From positions 1 to 64,000 of the forward strand of contig NZ_QGTM01000017.1 of NCBI RefSeq assembly GCF_003182195.1: a stretch of DNA of 64,000 nt, in the 5' to 3' direction. Origin of the DNA: Halomonas sp. A11-A (GTDB taxonomy: Bacteria; Pseudomonadota; Gammaproteobacteria; Pseudomonadales; Halomonadaceae). Under the pieces are notes generated by a model. That model was not told the origin of the DNA. It made no database searches and worked only from the letters and a program-made list of their open reading frames with translations. Of this stretch, positions 34,979 to 41,947 are shown one piece after another (position 1 is the stretch's first letter; each line of letters opens with the position of its first letter). A program made the translations under genes and the position numbers.

Positions 34979-36421
34979 TCAGGCGCTCTCCCCCTCGGGG
35001 GCGGCAACCGGGCACTCGCTGCCCAGCGTCACCTTCAGGGGATGGCCGGCCTCCCGGGCCCAGGCCAGCAGAGTCTCGCGCAGGGCGCGCTGGGCCTCGG
35101 CCTCGCCGTGCACCAGGCGGATATGCCGGGGCGGTTCGCGCATGCGGCGAACGAAATTGAGCAGGTCGCGGCGATCGGCGTGGGCCGAGTAGCCGGAGAC
35201 CGTCTCCACCCGGGCGCGGATGTCGATGCGCTCGCCATCCAGTTCCACCCAGCCGCCGCGGGGCCCGTAGCGCTGGATATCGCGCCCCGGGGTGCCGGCG
35301 CCCTGGTAGCCGGTGAAGAGCACGCAGTGGCGCGGGTCGCCCAGCATCCGCTTGAGGTAGTTGACCACCCGCCCGCCGCTGACCATGCCGCTGGCGGCGA
35401 TCACCACCGCCGGGCGATGGCTCACGGCGAGATACTCGACGGTGCGCTCGTGCTCCTCATGCGAGCTAACGGTATAAAGGTTCTCGAAGCTGAGCGGGTG
35501 GCGCCCCGCCCGCAGCCGGCGGTGGGCCTCGGCGTCCCACCATGGCTTGAGCTCGCGGTAGACCGCGGTGAAGCGCGCCGCCAGGGGCGAATCGACGATG
35601 ATCTCCAGCGCCTGCCAGCGCGGGCCTTTCGCCTGGTGGATCAGCGTCTCCAGCTCGTAGAGCAGCTCCTGGGTACGGCCGATGCTAAAGGCGGGGATCA
35701 CCACCGTGCCGCCGTTGGCCAGCGCCCGGTCGATGGCGGCCTTCAGCCGGCCGCGCCGGTGGCGGCGATCCTCGTGCTCGCGGTCGCCGTAGGTGCTCTC
35801 CAGCACCAGGGTGTCGCAGCGCCAGGGCGGCTTCGGCGCCGGCAAGAGCGGCGCATGGGGGGCGCCCAGGTCGCCGGAGAAGAGGGTGCGATGGCGCTCA
35901 CCACTCTCGCGGTAGAGGGTATCCACTTCCGCGTAGGCGGAGCCGAGGATATGCCCGGCGCGCTTGAGCCTGACACGCACCCGGTGGCGGGTATCGTCGA
36001 CCAGGGTATGCCAGTCGCCGTAGTCCAGCGCCACCAGCCGCCCCTCCACCTCGGCCAGGAAGCGCTCGATCAGCGCCCGGTCGCGGGTGAAGCCGATCTT
36101 CAGCGCATCCTCGATGACCAGCGGCAGCAGCCGGCGTGAGGGCAGCGAACAGAGGATCGGCCCCCGCCACCCCGCCGCCAGCAGGTAGGGCAGCCGGCCG
36201 ATATGGTCGATATGCACATGGGTCACCACCAGCGCCAGCACGTCCTCCACCGGGAAGCGCACCTGGAGCTGCTCGAAGCCGTCGAGCCGGTCCGCGTCCT
36301 GGCCCTGGAAGAGCCCGCAGTCGACCAGCAGGGCGCGGTCATCACTGATCTGCAGCCGATGGCAGCTGCCGGTGACGCCGCTGGCACCGCCGTGGTGAAG
36401 GATCTGCGGGAATTCGGTCAT
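34979..36421 (-). CDS. Beta-CASP metallo-beta-lactamase fold hydrolase
   Basis: A 480-residue protein. The metal motif reads THVHIDHIG, with LFSGDLG further on. The beta-CASP part shows STYGDREHE, VVIPAFSIGRTQELLYEL, AASGMVSGGRVVNYLK and the ending SGYSAHADRRDLL with LVHGEA. This is the YsH1/CPSF73-like RNA-processing family; the bacterial role is uncertain. ATG 36421 is chosen because homologous sequence begins at FPQILHHGGASGVTGSC. It probably forms an operon with the phosphatase gene. Confidence 0.88.
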   Translation of the reverse strand: MTEFPQILHHGGASGVTGSCHRLQISDDRALLVDCGLFQGQDADRLDGFEQLQVRFPVEDVLALVVTHVHIDHIGRLPYLLAAGWRGPILCSLPSRRLLPLVIEDALKIGFTRDRALIERFLAEVEGRLVALDYGDWHTLVDDTRHRVRVRLKRAGHILGSAYAEVDTLYRESGERHRTLFSGDLGAPHAPLLPAPKPPWRCDTLVLESTYGDREHEDRRHRRGRLKAAIDRALANGGTVVIPAFSIGRTQELLYELETLIHQAKGPRWQALEIIVDSPLAARFTAVYRELKPWWDAEAHRRLRAGRHPLSFENLYTVSSHEEHERTVEYLAVSHRPAVVIAASGMVSGGRVVNYLKRMLGDPRHCVLFTGYQGAGTPGRDIQRYGPRGGWVELDGERIDIRARVETVSGYSAHADRRDLLNFVRRMREPPRHIRLVHGEAEAQRALRETLLAWAREAGHPLKVTLGSECPVAAPEGESA

Positions 36422-36485
36422 GGCGCACGGCCTCCCTGCCGAGAGTGGTCGTTTCACTATAGCCGCTGCAGCGTTCGGCAACCCC

Positions 36486-36660
36486 GCCGGGCGGCTTCGC
36501 CGCCATTCGTCGAAGCGTCGAACCGCCGGCAGAGCCGATCTCCCACCAGTGGCCGCAAGCTCCAGGAGTCATCCCGCGGCCACGGAGGCTGCTGTCATGG
36601 GTGGTTATGCCACTGCCACCGACGCTGTTGCTACTGATGGTAGCCACGCTTTGCGGGGCG
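36486..36660. repeat. Two REP-like elements
   Basis: Copy one at 36486-36552 (minus) contains CTGGTGGGAGATCGGCTC and GAATGGCGGCGAAGCCG; copy two at 36630-36660 (plus) reads CTACTGATGGTAGCCACGCT and continues TTGCGGGGCG. Both belong to the CTGGTGGGAG family also seen at 30.6 and 41.7 kb. Confidence 0.6.
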
Positions 36661-36677
36661 ATTCAGGGGGTGCGGAA

Positions 36678-36754
36678 TTTTCAGAAATATTTTTCACAAA
36701 TACTTGCCTGCGACCTTGGTCGAAGATAAGATATGTGAAAATACTTTCCGAAAA
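36678..36754 (+). promoter_or_regulatory. Promoter inside a long inverted repeat
   Basis: TTGCCT (36704-36709), a 17-base spacer and TAAGAT (36727-36732) form a good sigma-70 promoter. Two arms of 21 bases flank it: TTTTCAGAAATATTTTTCAC at 36678 onward and its near-complement from TGTGAAAATA at 36734 to 36754. The DNA is strikingly AT-rich against its surroundings. This suggests an operator for a dimeric regulator. It precedes the 47-residue gene. Confidence 0.6.
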
Positions 36755-36776
36755 CTGAAACCCAGGAGGTTTCCCC

Positions 36777-36920
36777 ATGACCACCGAGCGCATCCCCACC
36801 ATTTGGGACCAGCCCCTCCCCCGCACCAAGCGCGAGAGCGAGCAGCGCAGCGTCAACACCGAGCGCTTCCTGACCATCTGGAGCCGCCCGCTCGCCAGGC
36901 TGCCCAAGGCCGACGCCTGA
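36777..36920 (+). CDS. 47-residue protein with internal duplication, unknown
   Basis: Too short for most gene finders, but well supported: AGGAGG stands 7 bases before ATG, a promoter lies upstream and a perfect hairpin terminator downstream. The protein repeats one motif: TERIPTIWDQPLPR near the N-terminus and TERFLTIWSRPLAR near the C-terminus, joined by a charged linker. It is very basic (about 9 Arg/Lys) with two Trp and no cysteine or membrane span. I do not recognise the family. It could be a nucleic-acid-binding or stress-induced small protein. Confidence 0.7.
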   Translation: MTTERIPTIWDQPLPRTKRESEQRSVNTERFLTIWSRPLARLPKADA

Positions 36921-36947
36921 TCGACGTCAGGCGGACCATCAACATCT

Positions 36948-36975
36948 CAGCGCCGCGGCAATTGCCGCGGCGCTG
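36948..36975 (+). terminator. Perfect palindromic terminator
   Basis: A 14-bp perfect stem starting CAGCGCCGCGGCAA and its complement, centred on AATT, followed by TTGT. It lies 28 bases past the 47-residue gene and just before mntA. The U-run is short. Confidence 0.6.
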
Positions 36976-37014
36976 TTGTACCCTGTTCTTCTCGAACCTT
37001 TCGCGGCCCATGAC

Positions 37015-37440
37015 ATGCCTGACTCCCAACGCCTACTCAGTCAACGCGACCTTGCCTCAGTGACGGCCTACCTGACAGCCTCCCTGCCCTCGCTGCAGGC
37101 GGTCTATCTGTTCGGCAGCCAGGCCACGGGGGAAGCGACGAGGGACAGCGACGTGGACCTGGCTCTCCTGCTGGCCGCACCGCTGCCGCCCGAGCAGCGC
37201 TGGCAGCTGAGTGGCGAACTGGCCGACAGGCTCGGCAAGGAGATCGACCTGATCGACCTGCGCCAGGCCTCTACCGTGCTTCAGCATCAGGTCGTGACGA
37301 CCGGCGAGCGGCTATGGCATCTCGGCAGCGACAGCGACGAGTTCGAGCTCACAGTGCAGAGTGAATACTGGGACCTGGCCATACAGCGCCGGGCATTGAT
37401 CGCCGACATCAAGGAGCGAGGCAGCGTTCATGGCCGATGA
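37015..37440 (+). CDS. mntA: MntA-type antitoxin nucleotidyltransferase
   Basis: A 141-residue minimal nucleotidyltransferase. The core LFGSQATGEATRDSDVDLAL carries the GSX10DXD motif. In the type VII system MntA inactivates the HepT toxin by adding AMP to a tyrosine. The gene overlaps hepT by 11 bases. ATG 37015 is used; a start at 36976 would lie against the terminator hairpin. Confidence 0.85.
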   Translation: MPDSQRLLSQRDLASVTAYLTASLPSLQAVYLFGSQATGEATRDSDVDLALLLAAPLPPEQRWQLSGELADRLGKEIDLIDLRQASTVLQHQVVTTGERLWHLGSDSDEFELTVQSEYWDLAIQRRALIADIKERGSVHGR

Positions 37441-37840
37441 CGTCCTGCTCAACAAGGCTGCGAGCATCGAGCGCTGCGTGGCGAGGGCCCGGGAGGAGTA
37501 TGACAAGCACCCGGCCACCTTCACGGAAAATCAGACGCGCCAGGACGCCGCCATCCTCAACCTGCAGCGCGCCTGCGAGGCCAGCATCGATGCAGGCAAC
37601 CGCCTGATACGCCTGCACCGTCTGGGCCTGCCCCAGAGCGCAAGGGAAGTGTTCGATATCCTGGCGCGCGAAGGCCTCATCGACGCGTCACTCGCCACGT
37701 CCATGAAGCAGATGACAGGCTTTCGCAATGTGGCCGTCCACGATTATCAGGCGGTGCAGATCCCCATCGTGATCGCCATCATCGAGAAACACACCGGCGA
37801 TCTGCTGGACTACGCCTCCCGCCTGATCGAGTTGGCATAG
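37430..37840 (+). CDS. hepT: HepT-type toxin (DUF86 RNase)
   Basis: A 136-residue all-helical HEPN/DUF86 protein. The RX4HXY active motif is RNVAVHDY, the tyrosine being the AMPylation site for MntA. It follows mntA with overlap and no other partner. The pair begins the accessory patch with RelBE, IS4 and REP repeats. Confidence 0.87.
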   Translation: MADDVLLNKAASIERCVARAREEYDKHPATFTENQTRQDAAILNLQRACEASIDAGNRLIRLHRLGLPQSAREVFDILAREGLIDASLATSMKQMTGFRNVAVHDYQAVQIPIVIAIIEKHTGDLLDYASRLIELA

Positions 37841-37861
37841 CCAGCAGCCCAGCCCCTAAGA

Positions 37862-37886
37862 AATCGGGGACAGACCCTCTTTAATC
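37862..37886 (-). repeat. GGGGACAGACCC repeat
   Basis: One copy of the short repeat whose plus-strand form elsewhere is GGGTCTGTCCCCGATTA. Here it is in the reverse sense, between hepT and the REP-associated transposase. Confidence 0.6.
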
Positions 37887-37978
37887 GATCGACGACACAC
37901 CGTATCACGCATCACTTACGGCCAGATGGGCGCCATTGCGCGACGCTACATGGAGACCGAGTCGATTCCGAGGCTATC

Positions 37979-38686
37979 ATGACCCGCCGCGCCCGCCTGC
38001 TGCTGCCCCGCACCCCGCTGCACCTGATCCAGCGGGGCAACAACCGCAGCGTCTGCTTCGCCGACCACGACGACTGCCTGGCCTACCTGCAACTGCTCGA
38101 GGAAGTCAGCCGCGCCTGCAGCGTCGACATCCATGCCTACGTGCTGATGACCAACCATGTGCATCTGCTGGCCACGCCACGGGTGGATCCGCAGGCGATC
38201 AGCGCCATGATGAAGCGCATCGGCCAGGTCTATGTGCAGCGCTTCAATCGCCGCTATCAGCGCACCGGCACACTCTTCGAGGGGCGCTTCCGCTCCTGCC
38301 TGGTGGGGGAATCTCGCTACCTGCTGGCCTGCCACGCCTACATCGAGCTCAACCCGGTGCGGGCCGGCATGGTGGCGCATCCCGGGGAGTACCGCTGGTC
38401 GAGCTATGCCGCCAACGCCCAGGGGCAGGTCGATCCCATCGTCACGCCCCATGGGGCGGTCATGGAACTGGGCGCCGGCGCCGCCGACCGCCACGGAGCC
38501 TACCGCGAGCTGTTTCGCCACCACCTGGCGAATGGCCTGGTCGACGAGATCCGCCAGGTCACCCACAGCGGGCTGGTGCTCGGCACGCCCCGCTTCCAGC
38601 AGCAGGTCGCCGAGTTGCTGGGCCGCCGCACCGTGCGCGGCACCCCGGGCCGCAAACCCAGGCGCCCGCCTGAGGATGTCGAATAA
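37979..38686 (+). CDS. REP-associated tyrosine transposase
   Basis: A 235-residue Y1/HUH transposase of the RAYT group: LPRTPLHLIQRGNNRSVCF, the HxH in MTNHVHLLATP, FNRRYQRTGTLFEGRFRS and AYIELNPVRAGMV, with a candidate catalytic tyrosine in WSSYAANAQG. RAYTs act on REP palindromes. Several palindromes based on CCAGCGGCCGGCA start 22 bases after this gene, making them its likely substrates. Confidence 0.88.
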   Translation: MTRRARLLLPRTPLHLIQRGNNRSVCFADHDDCLAYLQLLEEVSRACSVDIHAYVLMTNHVHLLATPRVDPQAISAMMKRIGQVYVQRFNRRYQRTGTLFEGRFRSCLVGESRYLLACHAYIELNPVRAGMVAHPGEYRWSSYAANAQGQVDPIVTPHGAVMELGAGAADRHGAYRELFRHHLANGLVDEIRQVTHSGLVLGTPRFQQQVAELLGRRTVRGTPGRKPRRPPEDVE

Positions 38687-38708
38687 AAGGAAAAGGGAAC
38701 CCACAACA

Positions 38709-38738
38709 CCAGCGGCCGGCATCGCTGCCGGCCGCTGG
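38709..38738. repeat. REP palindrome, copy 1
   Basis: A perfect 13-bp stem CCAGCGGCCGGCA with loop TCGC. It lies between the REP-associated transposase and relE. Similar copies are at 39337-39366, 40801-40830 and 40941-40970. Confidence 0.8.
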
Positions 38739-38743
38739 GTGGT

Positions 38744-39010
38744 TCACTCATAGACATCCTTGCGATGAGACGCCCGGACGACAAGCACCACCAGCCTGTC
38801 ATCCTGAATCTGGCAGATGATGCGGTAATCTCCCACGCGATAGCGCCAGAACTCCGTCAACTCGCCTCTCAAGGGTTTGCCCAGCTGGCGCGGATGATCC
38901 AAAGACACTACCCGCTCTTCAAGATAGGCACGAATGCGCCGGCGTTGTTGTGGATCGATCTTCTTGAAACTCTTGGCTGCCGAGGCCAGATACTCAATCT
39001 TCCAGGTCAC
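38744..39010 (-). CDS. relE: RelE/ParE family toxin
   Basis: An 88-residue toxin: WKIEYLASAAKSFKKIDPQ, GKPLRGELTEFWRYRVGDYRII and LVVRASHRKDVYE match RelE of type II systems, which cut mRNA on the ribosome. It overlaps the antitoxin gene by 17 bases. Confidence 0.88.
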   Translation of the reverse strand: MTWKIEYLASAAKSFKKIDPQQRRRIRAYLEERVVSLDHPRQLGKPLRGELTEFWRYRVGDYRIICQIQDDRLVVLVVRASHRKDVYE

Positions 39011-39215
39011 GCCAGAACTCCTCGGAGGTCATGACGCGATCCCGGCCCTGGCGAAGCTGCTCAAGCGCATGCTCGGCCAGATAGGCGTCCTCGAGCTCGT
39101 CGAGATGCTCGGCGATCAGTTTACGCAGGTAAAACGTCTTGGAGCGCCCTGTCGCCCGGGCCAGATGGGCCAGGCGTGCCTCGATGTCAGGATCCAGGCG
39201 GAGACTGATAGGCAT
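38994..39215 (-). CDS. relB: RelB-type antitoxin, ribbon-helix-helix
   Basis: A 73-residue protein. The N-terminus MPISLRLDPDIEARLAHLARATGRSK is a ribbon-helix-helix DNA-binding domain, and LEQLRQGRDRVMTSEEFWRDL is the toxin-binding tail. It would bind its own promoter; an inverted repeat at 39232-39252 is the likely operator. Confidence 0.87.
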   Translation of the reverse strand: MPISLRLDPDIEARLAHLARATGRSKTFYLRKLIAEHLDELEDAYLAEHALEQLRQGRDRVMTSEEFWRDLED

Positions 39216-39231
39216 GGTGCTCGCCTCTTGT

Positions 39232-39252
39232 GATACATGTGATTAATGTATC
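39232..39252 (-). promoter_or_regulatory. Probable RelB operator
   Basis: Perfect 7-bp inverted repeat GATACAT / ATGTATC with a 7-base centre, 17 bases upstream of the relB start. Its position fits autoregulation by the ribbon-helix-helix antitoxin. Confidence 0.55.
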
Positions 39253-39257
39253 GCAGC

Positions 39258-39295
39258 CTGGCAGGAATCGCCAGCGCTGGCAGGAATCGCCAGCG
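39258..39295. repeat. 19-bp tandem direct repeat
   Basis: Two perfect copies of CTGGCAGGAATCGCCAGCG, each with CTGGC/GCCAG arms, just upstream of relB. Confidence 0.85.
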
Positions 39296-39299
39296 GCCG

Positions 39300-39366
39300 G
39301 TGGGAAATGGGGTCTGTCCCCGATTAGCCGAAAACACCAGCGGCCGGCATCTCTGCCGACCGCTGG
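39300..39366. repeat. GTCTGTCCCC repeat and REP palindrome copy 2
   Basis: GGGAAATGGGGTCTGTCCCC at 39302-39321, then the palindrome CCAGCGGCCGGCATCTCTGC with its closing arm CGACCGCTGG (39337-39366). Confidence 0.75.
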
Positions 39367-39397
39367 AGGTACTGCTTCAGGCTAGGTGGGAAATGGG

Positions 39398-39406
39398 GGT
39401 CTGTCC
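39398..39406. repeat. Target duplication, left
   Basis: GGTCTGTCC, repeated exactly at 40740-40748 on the other side of the IS4-family element. The target was itself a GTCTGTCCCC repeat. Confidence 0.85.
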
Positions 39407-40739
39407 CTGACGGATCCCCACGAACTTCGGCTAGTCGCTGCATAAGGCCTGCTTCCTGATCTCCTCACGAAGGGTTGCCTTGAGCATTTCCCATGAGGGC
39501 CATGGGGCAGCATTGGCACGGTGACGCCGCAGCCATTCCAAGCCCAGCCGCCACGCGGAGAGCACACTCCGGTGCCGGATACTGTTGCTCTGGTAGCGTT
39601 GCTGTTGACCGCTGTTGCGGACATGCAGGCCGGCAGCCATCACGACGACATTGGCCAGCATCGCGATCAGCAGCAGGATCTCGATGCGCTTGCCCTGGCG
39701 AGACTGGTGCATACCGAAGCCCAGTCCAAACAAGGGGCTCTTGATGTCACGGAAGCCTTCTTCAATCTGCATGCGCTGCCGGTAGATAGCGACCAGCTTG
39801 TCTGCCAACGTTGAGCGCTCCGGCAGGTTGCTGACCAGCACCCAAGGTTCCTTCTGGCGCTGGGCCATCGCCCGACTGCGGGCGTCGCGGGAGACCTGAC
39901 CCCGCTTATTGCGATGTTTGCGCCCCTTTGGCGGCCGATGATAGAGCACCATGCGGGTGGTCAATGGATTGCTCTCAGCAATTTGCACGGAACCCAGCGC
40001 CCGCGGTACCGATGTCGCTTGTGGAAACAGGTCTACCACAGGCTGCCACTCATGCCCTGGCAGCTGGCAGCGAACCGGGCTACGCACCCGGCCGACGTAG
40101 TACCAGCCACGCGCCTCAACCGCCTCGAACCAGGGATTACGAAAGCCCGCATCGGTGACCAGGATCGGCGTCGCATTGTCGGGCAGAATCTCGGCCAAGG
40201 CTGCGAGCAAGTACGCTTCACAGTGCTGGCAGCCATCCTTGTGGTGGACCTTTTCGAAAATCGGCAGTGAACGTCCGGCAAAGGGAACCGCGGCGCGCAG
40301 GAGGAACCGCCGTCCACGGTCATCGATCGGCGACCAGTCCACCAGAATCAGCGGGCGCGTGGTGTGGCCGATCAGTAGGGTGGCCACGAGCCAGTAGAAC
40401 AGTGGCCGTTCCTGATGTAGGTGATGATTTCCCAGCAACCGATCGACGCGCTTGATGGCATGCTTGGGGGCTGCCGGTCCCGGCAAGGCACGCCCCAAGG
40501 CCGTCACACCGAGACGACGCTCGGCCAACAGTGCGCCGACGACGTCAAGCAGCGCTTGCCGGCGTTTGGCGTGGACCACGGTGAGTGATGACGTCAGCAG
40601 AGTATGCAAGAATCGAGGGGCCTGCATGGGTCTCCTTCGGCATCGTTGTGTGTTTGGCGACTTACAACATGCCGACCCATGCAGGCCTTTTCAATCATAT
40701 TATTCTGATTTTCTTAATTATTTCCTGGGGATTCCTCAG
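39407..40739 (-). mobile_element. IS4-family insertion sequence, complete
   Basis: A 1333-bp element. The left end CTGACGGATCCCCACGAA and the right end (complement CTGAGGAATCCCCAGGAA) match at 15 of 18 positions. A 9-bp target duplication GGTCTGTCC flanks it, the size typical of IS10/IS50-like IS4 members. It carries one transposase gene on the minus strand. Confidence 0.85.
39431..40627 (-). CDS. IS4 family transposase
   Basis: A 398-residue DDE transposase. First aspartate in LILVDWSPID, second in ILVTDAGFRNPWF, and the Y-R-E-K signature in YRQRMQIEEGFRDIKS. The length is normal and no frameshift is seen, so it may be active. It starts at ATG 40627. Confidence 0.92.
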   Translation of the reverse strand: MQAPRFLHTLLTSSLTVVHAKRRQALLDVVGALLAERRLGVTALGRALPGPAAPKHAIKRVDRLLGNHHLHQERPLFYWLVATLLIGHTTRPLILVDWSPIDDRGRRFLLRAAVPFAGRSLPIFEKVHHKDGCQHCEAYLLAALAEILPDNATPILVTDAGFRNPWFEAVEARGWYYVGRVRSPVRCQLPGHEWQPVVDLFPQATSVPRALGSVQIAESNPLTTRMVLYHRPPKGRKHRNKRGQVSRDARSRAMAQRQKEPWVLVSNLPERSTLADKLVAIYRQRMQIEEGFRDIKSPLFGLGFGMHQSRQGKRIEILLLIAMLANVVVMAAGLHVRNSGQQQRYQSNSIRHRSVLSAWRLGLEWLRRHRANAAPWPSWEMLKATLREEIRKQALCSD

Positions 40740-41127
40740 GGTCTGTCCCCGATTAGCCTTACCGATTAGCCGCCGATTAGCCGAGCCGGGGGGAGAAAAA
40801 CAGCGGCCGGCATCTCTGCCGACCGCTGCTTTATGCTGGGGAAATTGGGGTCTGTCCCCGATTACCCCCGATTATTTCCTGGGGATTCCTCAGGGTCTGC
40901 CCCCGATTACCTGCGATTACCTGAAAAGGAACTGAAAACACCAGCGGCCGGCATCTCTGCCGACCGCTGGGTGGTTCAGGCTAGGTGAGAAATGGGGGTC
41001 TGTCCCCGATTAGTCCTTATGAGGTGAGAAATGAGGGTCTGTCCCCTATTTCTGATTTTCAGCCGCTTTTTTCATTTCCGGTGCAATATCCGGGCTAGGT
41101 GGGAAATGGGGGTCTGTCCCCTATTAG
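40740..41127. repeat. Repeat-dense stretch between IS4 and pilA
   Basis: No gene is seen. It holds five further copies of the GGGTCTGTCCCC repeat (40836-40866, 40891-40908, 40984-41013, 41023-41050 and 41098-41127) besides the one cut by the IS, two REP palindromes (40801-40830 and 40941-40970) and a lone 22-bp copy of the IS right end (40872-40893). The last repeat overlaps the pilA stop codon. Confidence 0.8.
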
Positions 41128-41543
41128 TCAGGCTCGTCAGGCTCGTTATCGCCAGGCTCGTTATCGCCAGGCTCGTTATCGCCAGGCTCGTTATCGCCAG
41201 GCTCGTTAGCAGTCCAAGTAATGGATTCTGGACCGGCATTCCAAGTTAGAACAGCTTGAGAAGCGCCGTCGCCATTTGTCAAAGACGACTCAGCCTCACT
41301 GCATGAGAACCCGACGCCATCACATGCGTCCTTCCCTTCCTGAATGTTAATTGCTACCTCCTGTTTTGCCGCACTCATTTCGGATAAATTAGATGCATGT
41401 TCTGCGCGGACTCGATATTGAGTGTATTGCGGAACCGCAATCGCCGCCAAGATCCCCACAATCGCCACCACGATCATCAGCTCGATCAGGGTAAAACCGC
41501 CCTGGCCGCGCTTTACGTATTTTTTAAACCCTTGCTTCTTCAT
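41124..41543 (-). CDS. pilA: Type IV pilin with GDNEP-repeat tail
   Basis: A 139-residue prepilin. After a basic leader (MKKQGFKKYVKRGQGG) comes FTLIELMIVVAIVGILAAIAV, cut between G and F by PilD, then the usual SAAKQEV helix. Cysteines occur only in DACDGVGFSC. Where pilins usually have a C-terminal disulfide loop, this one ends NEPGDNEPGDNEP... in five near-identical pentapeptides encoded by a 15-bp tandem repeat (41138-41197), and then DEPD. ATG 41543 follows AGGA. It is transcribed away from pilB. Confidence 0.85.
   Translation of the reverse strand: MKKQGFKKYVKRGQGGFTLIELMIVVAIVGILAAIAVPQYTQYRVRAEHASNLSEMSAAKQEVAINIQEGKDACDGVGFSCSEAESSLTNGDGASQAVLTWNAGPESITWTANEPGDNEPGDNEPGDNEPGDNEPDEPD
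41138..41197. repeat. 15-bp coding tandem repeat in pilA
   Basis: Four perfect copies of CAGGCTCGTTATCGC (GDNEP in the coding sense), with partial copies on both sides. Unit length is a multiple of three, so copy-number change keeps the frame. Confidence 0.95.
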
Positions 41544-41947
41544 GGTCCTGCCCCTTTTGATGCGTCCGCCGTGGCCCGTCTGGCCTATGCCTTCTTCTTG
41601 CCGCCCGTGCGGGGTTGTGGTGGTAAGTGTTCTGGCCTCGTTGACCTCCGCTGATCGCCCGGTGAACCGGGCTCCCACCAGAGATAACTAACCATTGGCT
41701 TACCGGTTCCAATCGTTTCATCTCTCTACGGGCCTCGCCCTGCCCGGCGCGACCCTATACTTACATTAAGTTACGCTTTGCAACCTTGCAAGGAAAATCG
41801 CCTCCGCCGAGGAAATCTCCGTCAGCGGTAGGACAAGCATCCCCCAAAAGGTTGAATCCGCGTGGTACGACGCTGGGCGGCCGGGGGTGAGGGCGGCTAG
41901 AATGGCCAGATGAAGCCGCCCCGCCCACGCAAGCCAAGCGAGCGCCC
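41544..41947. other. pilA-pilB divergent spacer
   Basis: No gene is seen. It contains the pilA promoter candidate, a REP-like element of the TGGTGGGAGC family at 41650-41683 with hairpin GCCCGGT/ACCGGGC, and before pilB a possible -10 box TAGAAT near 41898. Confidence 0.5.
41763..41791 (-). promoter_or_regulatory. pilA promoter candidate
   Basis: On the minus strand TTGCAA (41791-41786), 17 bases, TAATGT (41768-41763). It gives a leader of about 215 bases containing the REP-like hairpin. No sigma-54 box was seen. Confidence 0.5.

Noticed and set aside
41138..41197. Regular tandem repeat that could be taken for a CRISPR array
   Set aside because: The 15-bp units have no spacers and encode a pentapeptide in the pilin frame.
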